Notes: generated by a model not told the origin, from the sequence alone. Shown: positions 1 to 15,400, counted from the first letter of the stretch. The stretch is DNA of 64,000 bases from Crocodylus rhombifer (GCA_038503035.1 JAVSML010000029.1:1387799-1451798), one strand, 5' to 3'. Translations and numbers: made by a program.

Positions 1-491
1 TGTGAGTGTAATATACAGGGTATTTTCCATCTTAAAGCTCTTCACAGCCAAGACATCTTCCATGTTGGGTATTTCACCATGTGGGACAAACTTCTTTGTA
101 CTTTTGTTCCACTGTAGTATAATGGGAACCTGTGAGCGGCTAGATAGGATTAAATGAGATTTTCCATCTATATCAACAAATTCAGCATCTGTGTCCCTGA
201 ACCACTCATGCAGAGACTGGTAAGAGTAGAATCCTTTGTTGTTCCATTTATAAACAGTAGACAAGCCAGCTTTAGAGCTATCTGCTATGACAAAAAACCT
301 TTCGCTGTCTATCTGAAACAGCTCAATATCATTTGGCTTGGAAATGCGAGAGACTTCAATGTCTTGGAATTTGACAAACTTTGTCCAGCTTTCGTCATAC
401 TTGTAAATGTGTGAGCCACCAAAAAGCTGTGCCACCACCACAAAGACCTGGTCATCAATCAGGATGGCTTTGCATCCCACTATGGATTGCC
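1..491 (-). CDS. LGI2: LGI2 exon 8, start of the last exon (truncated by window)
   Basis: 163 codons are readable without a stop from the acceptor (AACAG, ending at 492) to base 1. They encode EPTP propeller repeats from residue 274 to 437, with repeated V-V-A-Q, F-V-I-A and W-N-K strand motifs and an N-K-S sequon. In family members this last exon carries the rest of the propeller, the stop codon and the 3'UTR, all left of the window. Base 1 happens to be the last base of a Thr codon. Confidence 0.95.
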
Positions 492-3400
492 CTGTTGCTC
501 AAAGAAAAAGCAAAAATGTTAGTACAATACAGTTCAACCATTCAAACAGAGAGAGAGATTTACCAAGTGCCCTTCCTTCCTCATCTCTCATTTTATTATC
601 TTTCTGCTACTCGTTTATCTTCCTGTTCTATTACATGGCAACATGCAGCAGTGCTTTCTTTTCAGACTGCATCAGGCATACTACATTTTTGCAGCAGCAA
701 CAGGAAAGGAAAATCTGCTTTGGATATTAAGCAACAGCAGGGTTCTGAAGAAATGCAAGTGATGTTTTCCTAAAATGCCCATTTATTTTTATCCCAAACT
801 CTACTCCTTCCTCTGTCCAAACACCTTTCTAATACGCTCTTCCCCACAGTGTCTAACAAATTTATTAAGCCAGATTTTATAGCCCTAAAATATAAATGAT
901 CTAAACCAGTCAATTTATGGTGCAACAGAAAAATCATCCACTCAAGTGATGCTACGTTATTTCCTTTGGAAATATTGTGGGGACCTATTCAAACTGAACC
1001 AAGTGGAGTATAGCCTCTCTCTTCTTGCTCCAGGCAAGTCTGAGTGTTACTTCCATTAATGCCAATGGAAATATATACAAAATATTCGCAAACAAGAAGA
1101 GAAAGGCAAAATGATCTCTAAATGCTGAACTTGACTCTGTTTCTGTTGCTTTCATTAAAATGTTTCAGTCATTTTCCATGAATCCAAATTTTAAGGACCC
1201 AGACACATCCTGTGTTATAGGATATCCTCACCTATAATGACAAGCATAGAAACAGTAGAGAGTACAGCAGAGGCAATACTGAGTATAAACTTCTAAAGAG
1301 TCCAAATATCTTAAATAGTTAAATTAAAGTCAAAATATTTAGGAATACAGTAATTGCCAGACTGGGCCATACTAATAAATGCTAAGGTGTAATAATAACA
1401 TTAAGGTGGAGACCACCAAACTGATTTGTGGAAATGCTATACCTAGGGGGGAAAAAAGAATTTTGTCTATCACAGGGGTGGGCAAAATGGCGGATCCAGC
1501 CAGCAGCTAGACTCCATTTCCCAGCAGCCCCTGCCTGCATGGCTGGGGCTGGTCTCCATGGAGACCCTAGCCACAGCTGCCTGTGATAGCAAGGCTGGGG
1601 TTGCCATGGAGACTAGTCCCAGCCATGCTGGCAGGGCAGGTGGCAGGGCAGGGGCTGCTCTGGAGCTGCTAGGATCGTGCAGTGGGGGCAGCTTGGTCAG
1701 GGCCAGGGCAGAGCCATGATCTGCAGCCTGCATGCTGTGGGGCGCAAGATTCTAACCAGAAAAAATCTGCAAGATCCCCGTGGCTCTGAAGCAGCCCCCC
1801 TGCCCTGCCACACACTCTGCCAGCACAGCTGGGGCCAGTCTCCATGACAACCCCAACACAGCTAATCACACAGCAGCTGTGACTGCGGTCTCTATGGAGA
1901 CTGGCCCCAGCCATGTGGGCAGGGACTGCTGGTAAATGGAGTGTACTGTCAGCTATTTCCAGCCCATGGGCCCAACTTTGCCCGCCCCTGCTCTAGCATG
2001 AGAGTCAAATAAACCACATCCACATGGACTCCAGCAATGGCTTTGTGGACACTTGCTCACAAAACCCTTGAACTGTAATAAACCCTTCCACTGACACACC
2101 ACATGATATCCTTCTCATGGCTCTCTGGCTAAGTACAGACAGTTAAAAGTCCCAAGGCTGATTCAATCTTTGCAGGTTAGTTTAAGCTGCATAGATTTAA
2201 CTGATAAGCAAGTGAACAGACATTCACTTTTGATTCTGGAAATGCAGCCACACACCTGCAGTGACTCAGACCAGAAGCTGGGGAGGGGCGGAGCACTAGA
2301 GCCTACCTCCCTGCTCAGCTGAAGCAGACAGCTTGGGCCAAAGCTAGCCTGTCCACCATTGGGGAGGGGGAGGGTGTTATGGGAGAGGTGCAAAGCATCC
2401 TGGGATGCTAGGGGACTACGAGTTAACTTGAATCTAGAGATCTGGGACAGAAATTCAATAAACCAATTTAACCTAAATCAGTTAAGTCTGATTATACATC
2501 TATCCAGGTTTATTTTCAATTGGTTTTGGCCATTTTGAAAGAGGTTTATGTGACTGAGCGTCTGTTATTTTACAGATTTTAATTGGTTTCTGATCACTTA
2601 CACCAGTTTATGTGTAATTTCTGTCCTTAGCCCCAGAGGTCTGACAACATTTCATTATTCTTCTGGCAGTGTGATATTGAAACACGTATAACTGAGCATG
2701 CTATTCATATTTGCTCATGGCAGGTCATCGGCTTTTCCTTCTTCTCCAAGTAGATAGATAGCTTTGTCTGAGGATCCTACTTCTCCCTGGCATCCCTACT
2801 TCCACAGACTATGCAATATTTAATAGTAAGTAAATATGTTTTTTTCAAAAGTGATCTTTAAAAGTGCTAATAGCTACTAACGGGAGGTCCTGCATCCAAA
2901 AACATTTATAGTGCTCATGAAAGCCAAACAGTGTCTAAAACAGTTTACTTCAGGCTCAAGAAAAGGAGTTATCAAGTACCTTTGAGTGCAGACATATGTA
3001 CATTTGGACCTGTTTCAAAAAAGCTGTAGCTGTTTCATTCTAATAGTCACTTGTGGACATTTCAGGTATGGTACAAAAGTAGCAAGACTGTTTCAATTTT
3101 AACACTAGATGAAGCTGTACTGAAATTGGAGTAATTTTGCTACCTTTGTATCATTCCCTGGCTTGAAATGTTCCCATTTTGAAACAAGGGTACATGTGTC
3201 TATACTCAGAATGCTATAAAAACAGCCACAGACATGGAGGCAGTCACCAGAGGTGCTAGATGAGATATATGGCCAATCCAGGAATTTTCCTGGTGCCAGT
3301 ACATGGGCTCAAATACGGGTTGAAAGCTGGTTATGCTGAAGGGATAAGCCAGCAGAGGCAATTGTGAATGTTATCTTGAGAGGAAGCAAAAGGATGGAGC

Positions 3401-6400
3401 TTCTTGGCACAGAACTCGCTGGAATGGCAAACTGCTGTTGTTTGTTTCCATTGTGTTTTAAGAAACAGAAAGTTAGGCACATTTTTGTAAGTAAAGAAGA
3501 TTAAGCCATGAGTATACCTGACTTGTGGAAACAACCCTGAAAGGGCCTGAATTTTGACTAAATACTCAGGCAAACGCAGCAGCCTTTTAGGTTTTCATAC
3601 CAGCTTCCCAGTCTTGGTGGATTACTAGGCACTGGAGTGTGCCAAACAGCCATTCCTGAAAAAGAGATGCTGCCTCCAGGCACATAAATTCATTAAATGA
3701 AGGCAGTTGACCCAGTGATCAAGAAAGCCTCTAAGGTATTCTCCCTCTGAGGTATTCTCTCATTTTTAACATTGTGAATTTGATATAGAAATCCTGCTTT
3801 GTGAAGGGTTAAAATATTCTTTAGACTGATACCCCTTTAGACTCTTTAGACTCCTTGTGCCTCTGCTTCTAATGCCATTTCTTTTTGCAAAAGTCCATGC
3901 TGTCCCCTAAAAATGTAAGGTCAGCAAAATCACTTAGGTTCAACCCTGGTATCTTCCACAGCATGCTGCATAAAGCTACAAGATAGCTTTGAAAAGTCCT
4001 CCCTAAAGCACAGATATTTGCTATCCTTACATAAGGAAAACTCATTCAAATTTGGCAAAATGCTGCTCTCTTTACCCCATCAGTTTTAATGAGGTTGCAC
4101 AGGGATAACAGAGAGTAGAGTCTGGTGCTCTGTGTTTATTTTGCATATGTAGTAATTTGTATATTTGAAGGCCTGAGAGATTTAACAAGCATGTGATGCT
4201 GACTTAACCCTAAGGTTTCTAGACGAGTGTACAAAGGAAAAGCCACATGGAACATGAAGGAGGTCAGTTTAGTCTCTAGGTAAAATTAATACTGGGAGGG
4301 AAGGCTTCCAGAATAGTAGTACTTTAATGAGTTAATGTTAACCCTGATAGTCTGCCTGCTGTGCAGCCTCAGCACTCTGTAGCATCTAGTACTGACTGCT
4401 ACTGGAGACAGAATACTGAACTAAATGAACCTTGGACCTGATCTCCAGTGTGGTCCTGAACACAAGGCTCTGATCCTACACACTCCTGTGCATGGACAGT
4501 CCTAGTGCCCCACTTCAGAGGAACACCACTGGGAATGCCAGGTTCAGCTCTTGCACAGTAATTGAGAGGATCAGAATCCACACAAGTCTCCCCCAGTAGT
4601 AGGGTGACCATATGTCCCAGTTTAGCCAGGACAGTCCCAGACTTTGGAGGTCAGGCCAAGCCAGCTGGTTAAAATGAGCATCCCAGAAATACAGGGGTAT
4701 GAGGTACAGTCCGGCAGGGAGGGAGAGTGGTATGGCATAGAGTGGCATGGTGCACCAGGTAGGTGGGCAGGTAGGCATCAGGCCACACCACCCCACCTCT
4801 GCATGTAGCAGCACCACTGACTTAGGAGAGTGGGGTGGGTAGGGGGAAGGAAATGGGACTGTGTCCCAGATGTCCCAGATTTCCTTATTGTCAGCTTACC
4901 CACTAGACTATTATTAGAGACAACAGCTAGCCTTCTTTGGGTTTTTACTGAAAGAGCATGCATTTCTAGGACGATACTACACTGAGCAGTCATTCTAATT
5001 GCATTATTGATGTGACTGTATTGCACCCTTTGCCTGAACCTGAAGGGACACTCTCAGGTTTGCCCCTATCCACCCATGACCACTCATGTGCACCAAACCC
5101 AGAAATACAACAGTGCAACTGCTCTGGGGGTGCCCTCTTGCACTTGGTCTCAGGATCCTTGCTGGAAGGCAGCCACTGAGAACATCCCCAGAGCAGCTCC
5201 ACTGCCACATTTCTTTCTAGCTGTTATGCATGTGAATGGAAGTGGGTGGATGGGACACCCTTCCTGAGACATGCCAGAGACACAATACAGATATAACCAT
5301 CATTGACTTCAATGAAGACTCAATAATAATGAGGTAAGAGCAGAGAACAGCATCAGGTGGCCATTTCATTATGTAACACTGAACTTCCCAGGTGAGATTT
5401 TTCCTTCTCCCATTACACACTGACAGTCCCACAAGTTAACTAATAAATCAGACATGTGTATACCTGTGATGTTATCATAACTCCTGAAATTCATTTCAAT
5501 GTGGTCCCATTCCAGTACCATGCAGTTCTCCATGTTAGGTTGGGCAATAGCTACATAGACATCATTCTTAGAGTTGAACGTATCCACCGAAACCGACTGG
5601 TAGGGCAAAATCTGATGAACAACAAAATCTAGAAACATATGTTAAAAAAGCATTATGATGAGTCCTCTGCATAATGCCCCACTGTTGATATTGCTGATTT
5701 TAAATTGGTAACACTGAAAATGGCTTTATTTTGAAATCCTCTGGCTCTTTCTAATCAAGAGTCATGTAGGGCATATCAGCGACAAATAGGCATGCAGCAA
5801 CAGGAGACAGAGCTTCTGCTCTATGCAGCATAAATTGCTCTTGAGAAATACAGTACACAAGGGGTGCATCTACACATGTACTTTACTACTGAGGTCGCTA
5901 ATTAGCTCCACAGTGAAGTGTCACTTTTTACACATGCAACTGTATTAGGGTGCAGTAAATCAATTAACTCTACCATAAGATTGTACTGTCAGGGACAGCA
6001 CTATCTTACAACAGAATCATTTACTGCACTGCAGTGCACATGTGGATGGTGACAGGAACAGCAGCACTTTGAGCTGTGGCAGAGCAGCCATGGGCTGACA
6101 GCAGGCTCCGAGGTTCAGCCACACAGGTCCACAGTTTTGGCACTCATGCCCCAGCGAGTCCCTATGTTACCCATTGCCACTTCCTAGAGCCCAGGCATTG
6201 CCACTGCCTGGAGCCCAGGCTGACCCCACAAGGCTCCTGCCAGCTCAGGTCTGCTCCACCCTGGCTCAAAGTGCTCCTGTCCCAGGCACACATGTAGATG
6301 CTGTGCCCAGGAGCCATGTACTCTGGTGCAAACTGCTTCAGAGTTTATCATGTCACATTCACTGCATGTGTAGATGGACCAAGGAGACCAAGACAGGCCA

Positions 6401-9400
6401 TTGTTGTTCGCTGCAAATTCTGCAAACTCTTTTTCCTGATATCTGTGAAATCAGATTACTGTCTTGCTTAGAAAGAAAGATGGATACCATGCGCTAGATG
6501 ATTAAAAGAGTGTGTGAAATATTCGTTCCACTAAGTCAGAAGAAATTTTACCACTGGTTCCAATGGAGTTAAGATTTCACACAAAGAAACAAGACTTTGT
6601 GCTCAGCTGTAACTTTAGATACACAGATACTTATTTGCTCTGTGTAGCATCTTGTTATTATGTAAATCTGAAGCAGGAGTTGAGCCCTTTGTCTGCATTT
6701 GCAACCTGTTATTTATTCAGCCTACTCATCTCTGCAATGGAAGCAGACAGAAAGTGAAATTCTTCTTAAGTCTATGTGAGGTTAAACCCATCTCATCTAG
6801 TCCATACCTGTGAAGGCGAGATTTTAATCAATAGAATACAAATAACATTTTAAAGGGGCACTTTTAAGTAGTGTAGCTTAATATTTGACCTACCTTGACA
6901 CTGTTATATGGTGGAAAACTTATTCTAGATTCTAAGCCTAAGGTGTTCAAATCAGCCTAAGGGAGTTAGGGGACCACGTCCCCATAGGCTCTCTAAATTT
7001 CCTCTGAAAACTCTGCCTACATAAACATTTTATTCTAAAACAGGCCAGGTGAGTAGCTTGGAACTGACTGTATCCGTGGCAAAGCTGAAAGGGCTCAGGT
7101 CTGAATTTGATACCTATTATGATTCAGTAATAGTTTGGAGAGTCATAGAGTGCAATTTGTATGGAGGAACACCTTAGTGACAGCTGCTGGCTGATAAAGA
7201 GAAGTGTGAACAGAGCTTTGAAGGAAACTGTGGTGGTAAGTTATAAGACCTACAGACAAGGAGCAGGACAGTTATATGTAGACTCCTCCAGAAGGCTGAA
7301 GATTCATATAGACACAGAGATACCACTATGTACTAGACTACCTATTCTATATTGTACATACTAATTTGCTTAGTCAGGAAAGGCCGCTGCTAATGAACTT
7401 TGGTTAATTTTTAAATCAGGCCCTCACCCTGACCACTCCCCTCAACACCCGTTCTGTGCAGTTCAAAGCTAGGTAAAAGCATGACCTCTTCAGAGCGACC
7501 CTTAACTGTTTTCAAATTTTTGAGGTGTTTATACCCATGCTTGCATACAAGGATCACTTGGAGGGTAAACCAGATGGCTAAAATTAAATAAACAAAAAGT
7601 CCACCATCCCACAGATAAAAAAGGAAAAAAGAGCCTCCTTTTTTCTGGGGACTACCAGAACTAAAGCATGGAGCTTTTTGGAAAGCTCTCCTGCATTATT
7701 TAAGTAGCAGATCCTGTTTCAAACAGAGTGAATTATCTTCAACTCCACTGGAAAAATGAAGACTGGAGAAAATTGTAGCAAAGTACATGGAGATAAACAA
7801 ATACATAAATCATAAAAATTCAGTTCAGGATGGAACAGTAACTCTAGTCTTATCAATTTTCAAAATAGTCTTACCAATTATCAAAATATATGAAAAATGT
7901 ATAATTGAAAATGTGAAAGAGAATTTATCAAAAATCTATCACTGACAATGAAAGGTTCTGCGGTCTGTCTTGACCTCAGAACCATATTGAAACAGCATCA
8001 AGTCAAGTATCTGAAGCTGGTAAATTAAGTCAGATAACATGGTCCCCAGCTTATTCAGCAATTATACAGAGCTAACCAAGGTATTTTGATTCACAGCTGA
8101 CACAAAGTTCCCTTTGTTACTGGATCAGTAATAGTGAAAATCCTACCAATCATATTTTCATTGAAATCAGTAGATAAATAGCATTAAAAGATAAAATGAG
8201 TTGACATAATACTTTTACTGCATATTGAAAATATTAGACTATGGGACATTGTACTTCATATAGAGTTAAACTGTAAATAAATGCCAACAAGTCAAGTATA
8301 TCCCTAAATTTACACAAGATGGGCCTGTTTTACATTGACTGCTCTAGCACTGTACAGTGGTTTCCAAACTGTGTTCTGCAGAACATTGCAGTTTCCCAAC
8401 AGGTTATCAGGGGTTCCTTAAAGAGATTGATGGTAATGGTGAAGTGGGCTTTGAGGCAATGTATTGCCATTGTTGGGCTGGGCTGCCAAGCCCTGCATCA
8501 GCTCACAGGATAAGGGTAGGGATTGTGTGGCAGAAGAAGTGATTTGAAAGGTTTATGCAACTCTAAGAAGTTTGAAAACCACTGGTTTAAGAGAGCCATA
8601 AAGTGGAAGAACAAGAACACACTCCTGAAAATGCACTAAATTAAATCACCTTAATTAAATCACATTAAACTTCTGTATGGACACGCTCAATCACAATTAA
8701 AATAGCCTTAATTTGCGTTAGCCTTAGATTCACATGTTTAATTAATTTGGATTAACTTTCCTGAGTGGCCCTGTGTAGGCAAGCCTTTAAGAATTGCACA
8801 GAAAAGCAGATGTAAAAGCTGTTCTGCTATGCTTTGCTAAAGGTTTATCTACATGGGGAATTTACTGCAAGGTAAGTTTGTGCATGACTTCATGGTGCTG
8901 TAACTATTCAGCACTGACTCCCCATGTGAATACTTGCAGTAAATATAATTTAAATTACTCCTGAGTGGTATTCTGGAGTGGCAATGCTTTGGAATAAGCT
9001 GTCTTATCTTTACTATACTTGAAGAGTGTTTACACAGGGATGCAGTGCAGATTAGCTATTTTGTGAAAAATCATACCCTAACATACTTGGCAGTAACTTC
9101 CCCATGAAGACATGCCCTAAGAGTACCTTTTCCATACAATTTGGAAGTGGATTAAACACAATTTACTCAGTGTGAAACAAGTATGTTCACACAGGATTAG
9201 TTTGGAATGGGTGCTGCATTTTAATTTCACATCTTCTCTAATTTGCAATGGTTAGTCCTAGGTATATAGCCATATTTACCTGGGACAGATGTTCAAAAAG
9301 CCTGAGCCTGAATTGATTCAATCTTTGCATACTTGCCTAGGTCTAGCTTGCCTAGGTTAAACCAGTTTGCAGGTGTACAGACATTCTCTCGGAACTGAGG

Positions 9401-12400
9401 AAATGCAGGCACATGCCTGCAGTGGCTCAGGCTAGAAGCTAGGGGACTGTAGAGCAGCCCTCCCTTCCTTCCCACACTGCTGAGTTGAGGCGGGGGGCAT
9501 GGCCAGGCCCTGGCAGGATGCTCTGATTAGGGAGAGGTTTAAACCCCAACCTGCCTGCACAGTCCCAGGCTTTTCCCTGCTCACTGCTTAAGGGGTGGGC
9601 GTGTTGCCATACCCCGGCCCCCAGCTAGCACTCTGAGGCAAAGTTGGGGTGTGGAATGCATACATCTGTTGATGATACTGAGCTTTTCAATCTCTCTCTC
9701 CCTGCTTCCTTATACAGTCTGCAGCAAACCTAGCACACAAGGGAGCCATCAGGGAGCTGATAACACAGCATTTAGCAGCCCCTTAAGAAAAGAAAAGCCT
9801 CTCTTATTGGTTCAAGCTCTTCTTAAACAGCTTTTTCCAAGGAAGGAACAGAGGGACGTTACCAGCTGACCTGTTGATTAGCTCCGAAAAGCCCTAAGGG
9901 GACACTGTCCTGTCTGCCTTTGTCCTGTCCCAGTGAAATTGGAGACACCTTTCAGCTTTAGCTAGCATACCACAGGCTGGCTATGGTCCATGGGGCTGGG
10001 GTCCATGCTGTGGAAGATGGGGGCAGGGGAAGGGGAAGGAATCCCTGCTTGAGCAGCAAGTGGTGAGGGGGTGAGGCAGAGGGAAGCCAAACAGACCCTG
10101 CTATGCCTACAGTCTCCGCCGGTGCTCTGGGTAGGGAGCAGAGGGGCAGAGCCAGCCACGGTCTCTGCAGCAGACAGCCCAGCCCAACCAAGGGCTGCAA
10201 AGCATCCGAGATGCTGGGGGACTCTGGTTCAACTTAAACCTGGAAAAGGTCTGGGACAGACATTGAATAAACCAGTTTGACCCAAGTCAGTTAAGTCTGA
10301 TACTATTTTCAACCAGATTTATCTTAAACCAGTTTCAGCCATTTTGAAACTGGTTTATCTGCACTGAATTTATGTTCTGTTACAGGTTTAAATCAGTTTC
10401 TGATCATTTAAACCAGTTTATGTATAACTTCTGTCCCTAGCCATTAAGAGCTATATACATTGCCAGACTTACACCTATTTTAAGACTCATTTATGCTGTT
10501 GGAGCAGTGTAAAATGGTTTGAGTAACCATGAGAATCAGGCCCTATAAAAATAGACTTTTACAAAATCTGGAAGCAGTTTTTTAAAAAGAAACAAACATT
10601 GACTGAAAACAAAAATGAAACTGTTTCTTCTGCTTTAATTGTCCTCACTGTGAGAAATGCAAAAAAAAAAAAACGCAAACAAGAGAAAAAATACTTATTA
10701 AATTTCTTACTATTTTAATCATCTGACGTAGTAGGAAGTGTGTTATTTAATTGTATAACATCTCACTACTGTTTTCATTGCATCAGTATAGCAAGTTAGC
10801 CACTGTGGTGCAAATCCTACCAAGCAAATTCTTAATGCTATCAAAGGTGTTTTGTGAGTTACCCATATTATATCTGTAATGTTTAGCATAGATCATTGAA
10901 ATGCAGGAATCACTGAAGATTTTGATAAACCAGGCATGATAAAGAGGGAAAAGTGATGTTGAAGATTAATGTGACCAATTCTGAAACTGATGTGGACAGG
11001 ATAAAGAAAGGAACAAACAGCAGAATCATCATCAGCAAGTAGGAAGGGAGAATAATACCCTAAATACTTATGGTTTATACTGCTTTACACCTTCAAAACA
11101 GCATACTCACATTAGTTAGCAAATTAGTTAATCCTCAAAGAACAAGTGTGGGTACATTCATTCCAACTTAACTTTTCTATCATTACATTCCCTATCTGTG
11201 AAGTGACCTGTCTGATGCCACACACAGAAAATAGTGGAGCCAGGAGGAAAACTCAAAAAAGTACCAGCATTTGGCTCTGCACTCAAAGCAGGAGGCTGTC
11301 TCAGAGACAGCACACTCCCTGAAGAAACAGATTTATCTCCCATTACTGGGATAAAAACTGTACCTTGCCAAACACGTGTTAAGGCCCTCCACCACAGCTC
11401 TGCCTCTTCAGCATTTTGCACTTGTACTGTTATTAAAAATTAAAGCATTGTCATGGAGTTAACCCAAGACAAAATTAAGTGGTTCACAGTATGGCATCCA
11501 TGGATATTCTCCTATATTAGACTTACTTATCTCGTTTTGTTGCTAGTGTGAAGCTGTGTTCTCCTATCTCTATGTGTTATAGGATTTTCTATAATGCAAT
11601 TCTGATGTATCTTTATATTTCAGCTTAGGTTGTGTTAGTAAGGCAGTGATTACTTTGAACCCCTCATGGTTCACACTTAGAAGAGTCAGTGGCTGAGAAT
11701 TAGAATTTGACCTGGTTTGTGTTTTGGTCATATGGTGCTAAGAGGCCCAGAAGCCTGGGTCTGGCCAGACAATGATATATTTACATTTTAAGAAGCCTAA
11801 CGCCTAGCTGGATCAGTTTAGGTTAGAGATCAGAAGGCAATATTTTACAGTTAGGGTGGCCAAAATCTGGAACCAACTTCCCAGGAAAGTAGTCCTCACC
11901 CCTACCTTGGGCAAATTCAAGAGGAGATTGGATGATCACCTGTCTGGGGTCTTGTGAACCCAGCATTCATACCTGCCTGTGGCAGGGGGTCAGGCTAGAT
12001 GATCTGTTCAGGTCTCTCCTGACCCTAACAACTATGAAACTATGAAACCTTGTCTGCCTATATCCTTAGACCAACATGGCTAAAACCTATACCTCTGGCA
12101 TAGTGTGAGCCACCTAGAAATGACAGGGTGATATATGTTAATAACCATACTGGCAAAGGTGCTTAATCCATGCTAAAAAATATGGCTTGGTTTTTAGTCT
12201 TGCCAGGTACAAAGGAGAGGCAGAGTCCCCCAGCCCAGGAGGCTAGGTAAGACAAACTGAGAGGGGAATGCAGGAGGCCCTGATGGAAAGGATCAAAGCC
12301 ACAGATTGCAATTAGACTCTTAAAGCTGGCTAAGGACTGCATCTTTGGATTTAAGGTGTAGGGTAAGAACAGGTCAATGTATTTTCTTTTACTTGTTTAC

Positions 12401-15400
12401 TCATAAATCTCTCTGTTTACTCATAAATTTCTGCTTGTAACATATGGTTACTGGTTTCTTATGCTTCATGTTTTATAATAAAACACTTTCTTGCCTGTGG
12501 AAAGAGTAACTTCTGGGCAAGTTATATTCCAGGCTAACCTTCTCCATAGAGAGGGGGACCTATATTTTTTTCTCTCGTACCCTAAAAGTTGGGGCCACTT
12601 GAGGCCAGCAGAGGTCCCTTATTGCAGCTGCAGAGCCCATGTTAAAGGTATAGGAACTGAGGTGCAGGGGTATTAAGGATATGGAGATGTATTAGGACAA
12701 CCTCAGTCTCTTCCTTGAAGCAAATGGCAGCTCAGTAAGAAGAAATTTGAGGGCCCTGGGGATCCCCCATGGATGGGTTTGTGACAAGCATATTGTTTAT
12801 GAAGCCCACATTGGTGAGATGATATGCTTGTTCTTTGATCATATCAACTAGCAATGAAATGGCTTGAGGTCTGACAGTGCTCCATACTATATATAGACTA
12901 TATAGTGTCTATGTACTACATAGTTCCAGTGTTTCTCTGATTACAGTAGTAGCTTGTCAGTAAAGTTTCTAGGGTATGCTAATACAGAAAATATAGAGGC
13001 TACTTCCACAAACATCTGAGACAGAACAACATGTTTCTAATGTAAACTCCAGGGTGTATGAGGTCATATTTATCCCTAATAAGGAAGCATTGCAGGTTGA
13101 TGGGTTTTGTACAGTTCACGGCCATGTAAATCTCTTCTGTTTTTGACATTGTTTTGCCTATATAAGGGATTATCATTTTCCACATATGCTGCTTCTGCTG
13201 TATCTTGGAGTTTTGATTTAGAGTTCATTCTTTTTCTTTTTTATATGTTGTGCCTGGCTTATATTTCAAGCCTTTACAATTCTGGTAATAAACAGGTATA
13301 TTATCTTTTAAACAAAAATTTAAGCGCTCTAGCACACATATAACAGTTTGGTTTCATGGAGATGAGAACTCAAATAATGCTAATAAGAGTGCACCATAGA
13401 GACTGGGAGTCTGTTTTCATTGCATACAAGAATAACCTAACATTAGTAGCAGATGATTTTAATATAGACTGCAGTACTCAGACAAACTTCATGCAAGTTT
13501 CTCTCCACTTTCTATTGATGGTATTTGCTATCTAAAATAAAAGCCAAAATGCTAAGCCATGCACTAGTATTATCCAATATTTCTCTCCATTCTTATGGAG
13601 CTGAATAATTAAGTACTGGAAATAGTGCTGACACATATTTGTTATACTACTAAGCCATGGCCTATTGAATGAAGATAACAGATACTTTAGTCTTCTGTTC
13701 ATTGGCTTTCTGTGAAAATTAGATAGATTTCAGGAAGCTCTTCTGACATAGATATATGGCCTTATTCCAGACAATAGCAAAAATTCTGTGATGAACGTTG
13801 AGTCACAAAGTGAGTCATAATAAAGCCATATAGAATTTGAAAACTCAAATTTCTTGTCCTTTTTATTGCTAAATCCAAACAAAAACCCTCATTGACTTAT
13901 TGTGATCTTTAAATGTAACGTTCTCAATTTTAAGGCTTGTCCATTTATTTTGAAGTGCTTTATATATAACCCTTTCCTCCCTCCCCCAAATCATGCTTGC
14001 ACAGTAATATGGGGTTAATCTAAATTTCTAATCTTTAATCACATGTAGTGTGCTTAAAAATATACATTCTGAATACCTGTAGTGGTGCATTCATAATCAA
14101 AACTTGTGACATCATTTAACTTCTTATCCTGATAGTCTGCTGGACCAATACACAGGACATCAGAAACAGTGGAATTTGTCATCTTTAACCACAAAAACAA
14201 CCACTTGGCTTTGCAGTCACACTCAAATTTATTTCCCCTTAAATCTCTAAAAAGACACACAGAAATAAACATATTTGAAATGATTGGTAGTAATAGGAAA
14301 ACTGCAGAATTGTTAGCACCTTGACATATTTAATTGTTTTGAATTGATTCTGAAAAAAATGGGAAGGATCTTCCATCTATCTTTCTGATTGTATTGTTCT
14401 TCACACCTCTGTCAAGTGTTGCTTACAGCAAATTTGGGCGCCAATCCTAAAACTGACCTATGTATTAATTAAATGGACTATCCATGTGTAAAGTCACTCA
14501 CAGGCATAGACATAGACAGTAGGGCTGGAAGGGACCTCGGAAGATCATCAATTCCAGCCCCCCGCCCTGTTAGGAGGACTGGAACTACGATGTAGTAAAT
14601 CCTCACAATGTGGTTGTCTACTGCAAGGCTGCTGTCCATTACCTTTGAGTCCTACTGAAATTTGTAAATTCCTTTACTTTATTATAGTCTTCCAGAGCAC
14701 AGTTGGTTGGCAGTAGTAGTCTTATCAGTAAAGCTTCTAGGGTAGGTTAATACAGAAAAGAGAGAAACTAATTCCACAAGCATTTGAAGCAGAACAGCAT
14801 GTTTAGATTGGTAAAGTTTCACCATACATGCAATGTCTGGTTCATTCCAAAAAATGAGATCTCTGCTGTCTCAGGTATGTCTCCTGCCCTGGAGCCAGCT
14901 GATGATTTTTATAACTAGACTTTCCTGTTCTTTAACATATTTCGCTTTCCCTTGTTACTATATGACTATATAAGCAAACAATAAGGGAAACTGAACTGAC
15001 TGAGTATACTGAAAAAAAATATTGACACTAAGGTCACGTCCAGATGAGTGCGAGCATGCAGTTTGCAGTTCCTCCCAACTGTTTGAGTTGCCGCCAGCTA
15101 CATGCAGCACACATGCACCTGTTTGCCACACTGCTAATTTGCAGTGCAGCACCAAAATTTGACACCAGGAAATCCTGGTATAAAAAAAAAACCTGCAAAA
15201 AAAGTGGCATGGCACACATGGCAGTAGTGTGCTCCACCAGAAATGGACCTTGGCCATCTGGAGCTATGTTTTGACTTCTGGCTAGGCTCCATGTGGCCAG
15301 ATTAGTGCTGCTGCTGCCCCAGGAGGCCCCCAGGACCCAGGTAAGGCTGCTGGGGTCAGCACCAGCCTCCCCTACCCCACCTAGCACAATTTGCTGTATG

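Larger units (their letters stand above)
492..5463. other. LGI2: LGI2 intron 7
   Basis: Intron between exons 7 and 8. It contains the hAT-like MITE at 1473-1990, a MITE of the AAACCAGTTT family at 2129-2630, a palindromic element at 2984-3207 and a weaker inverted-repeat element at 4610-4905. The rest (492-1470, 3210-4600, 4910-5460) shows no recognisable exon or repeat. Confidence 0.85.
5629..14076. other. LGI2: LGI2 intron 6
   Basis: The longest intron (8.4 kb). It holds TIR elements at 5863-6380, 8355-8584 and 8841-9118, the long AAACCAGTTT-family MITE at 9280-10440, a possible MIR/L3 remnant near 11060-11260 and a CR1 3' end at 11810-12049. The stretches 6390-8350 and 12100-14070 are AT-rich and show nothing I can name. 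Confidence 0.85.

Noticed and set aside
8625..8795. A possible MITE with TTAATTAAATCAC units
   Set aside because: AT-rich repeats are visible but no terminal inverted repeat or duplication could be defined.
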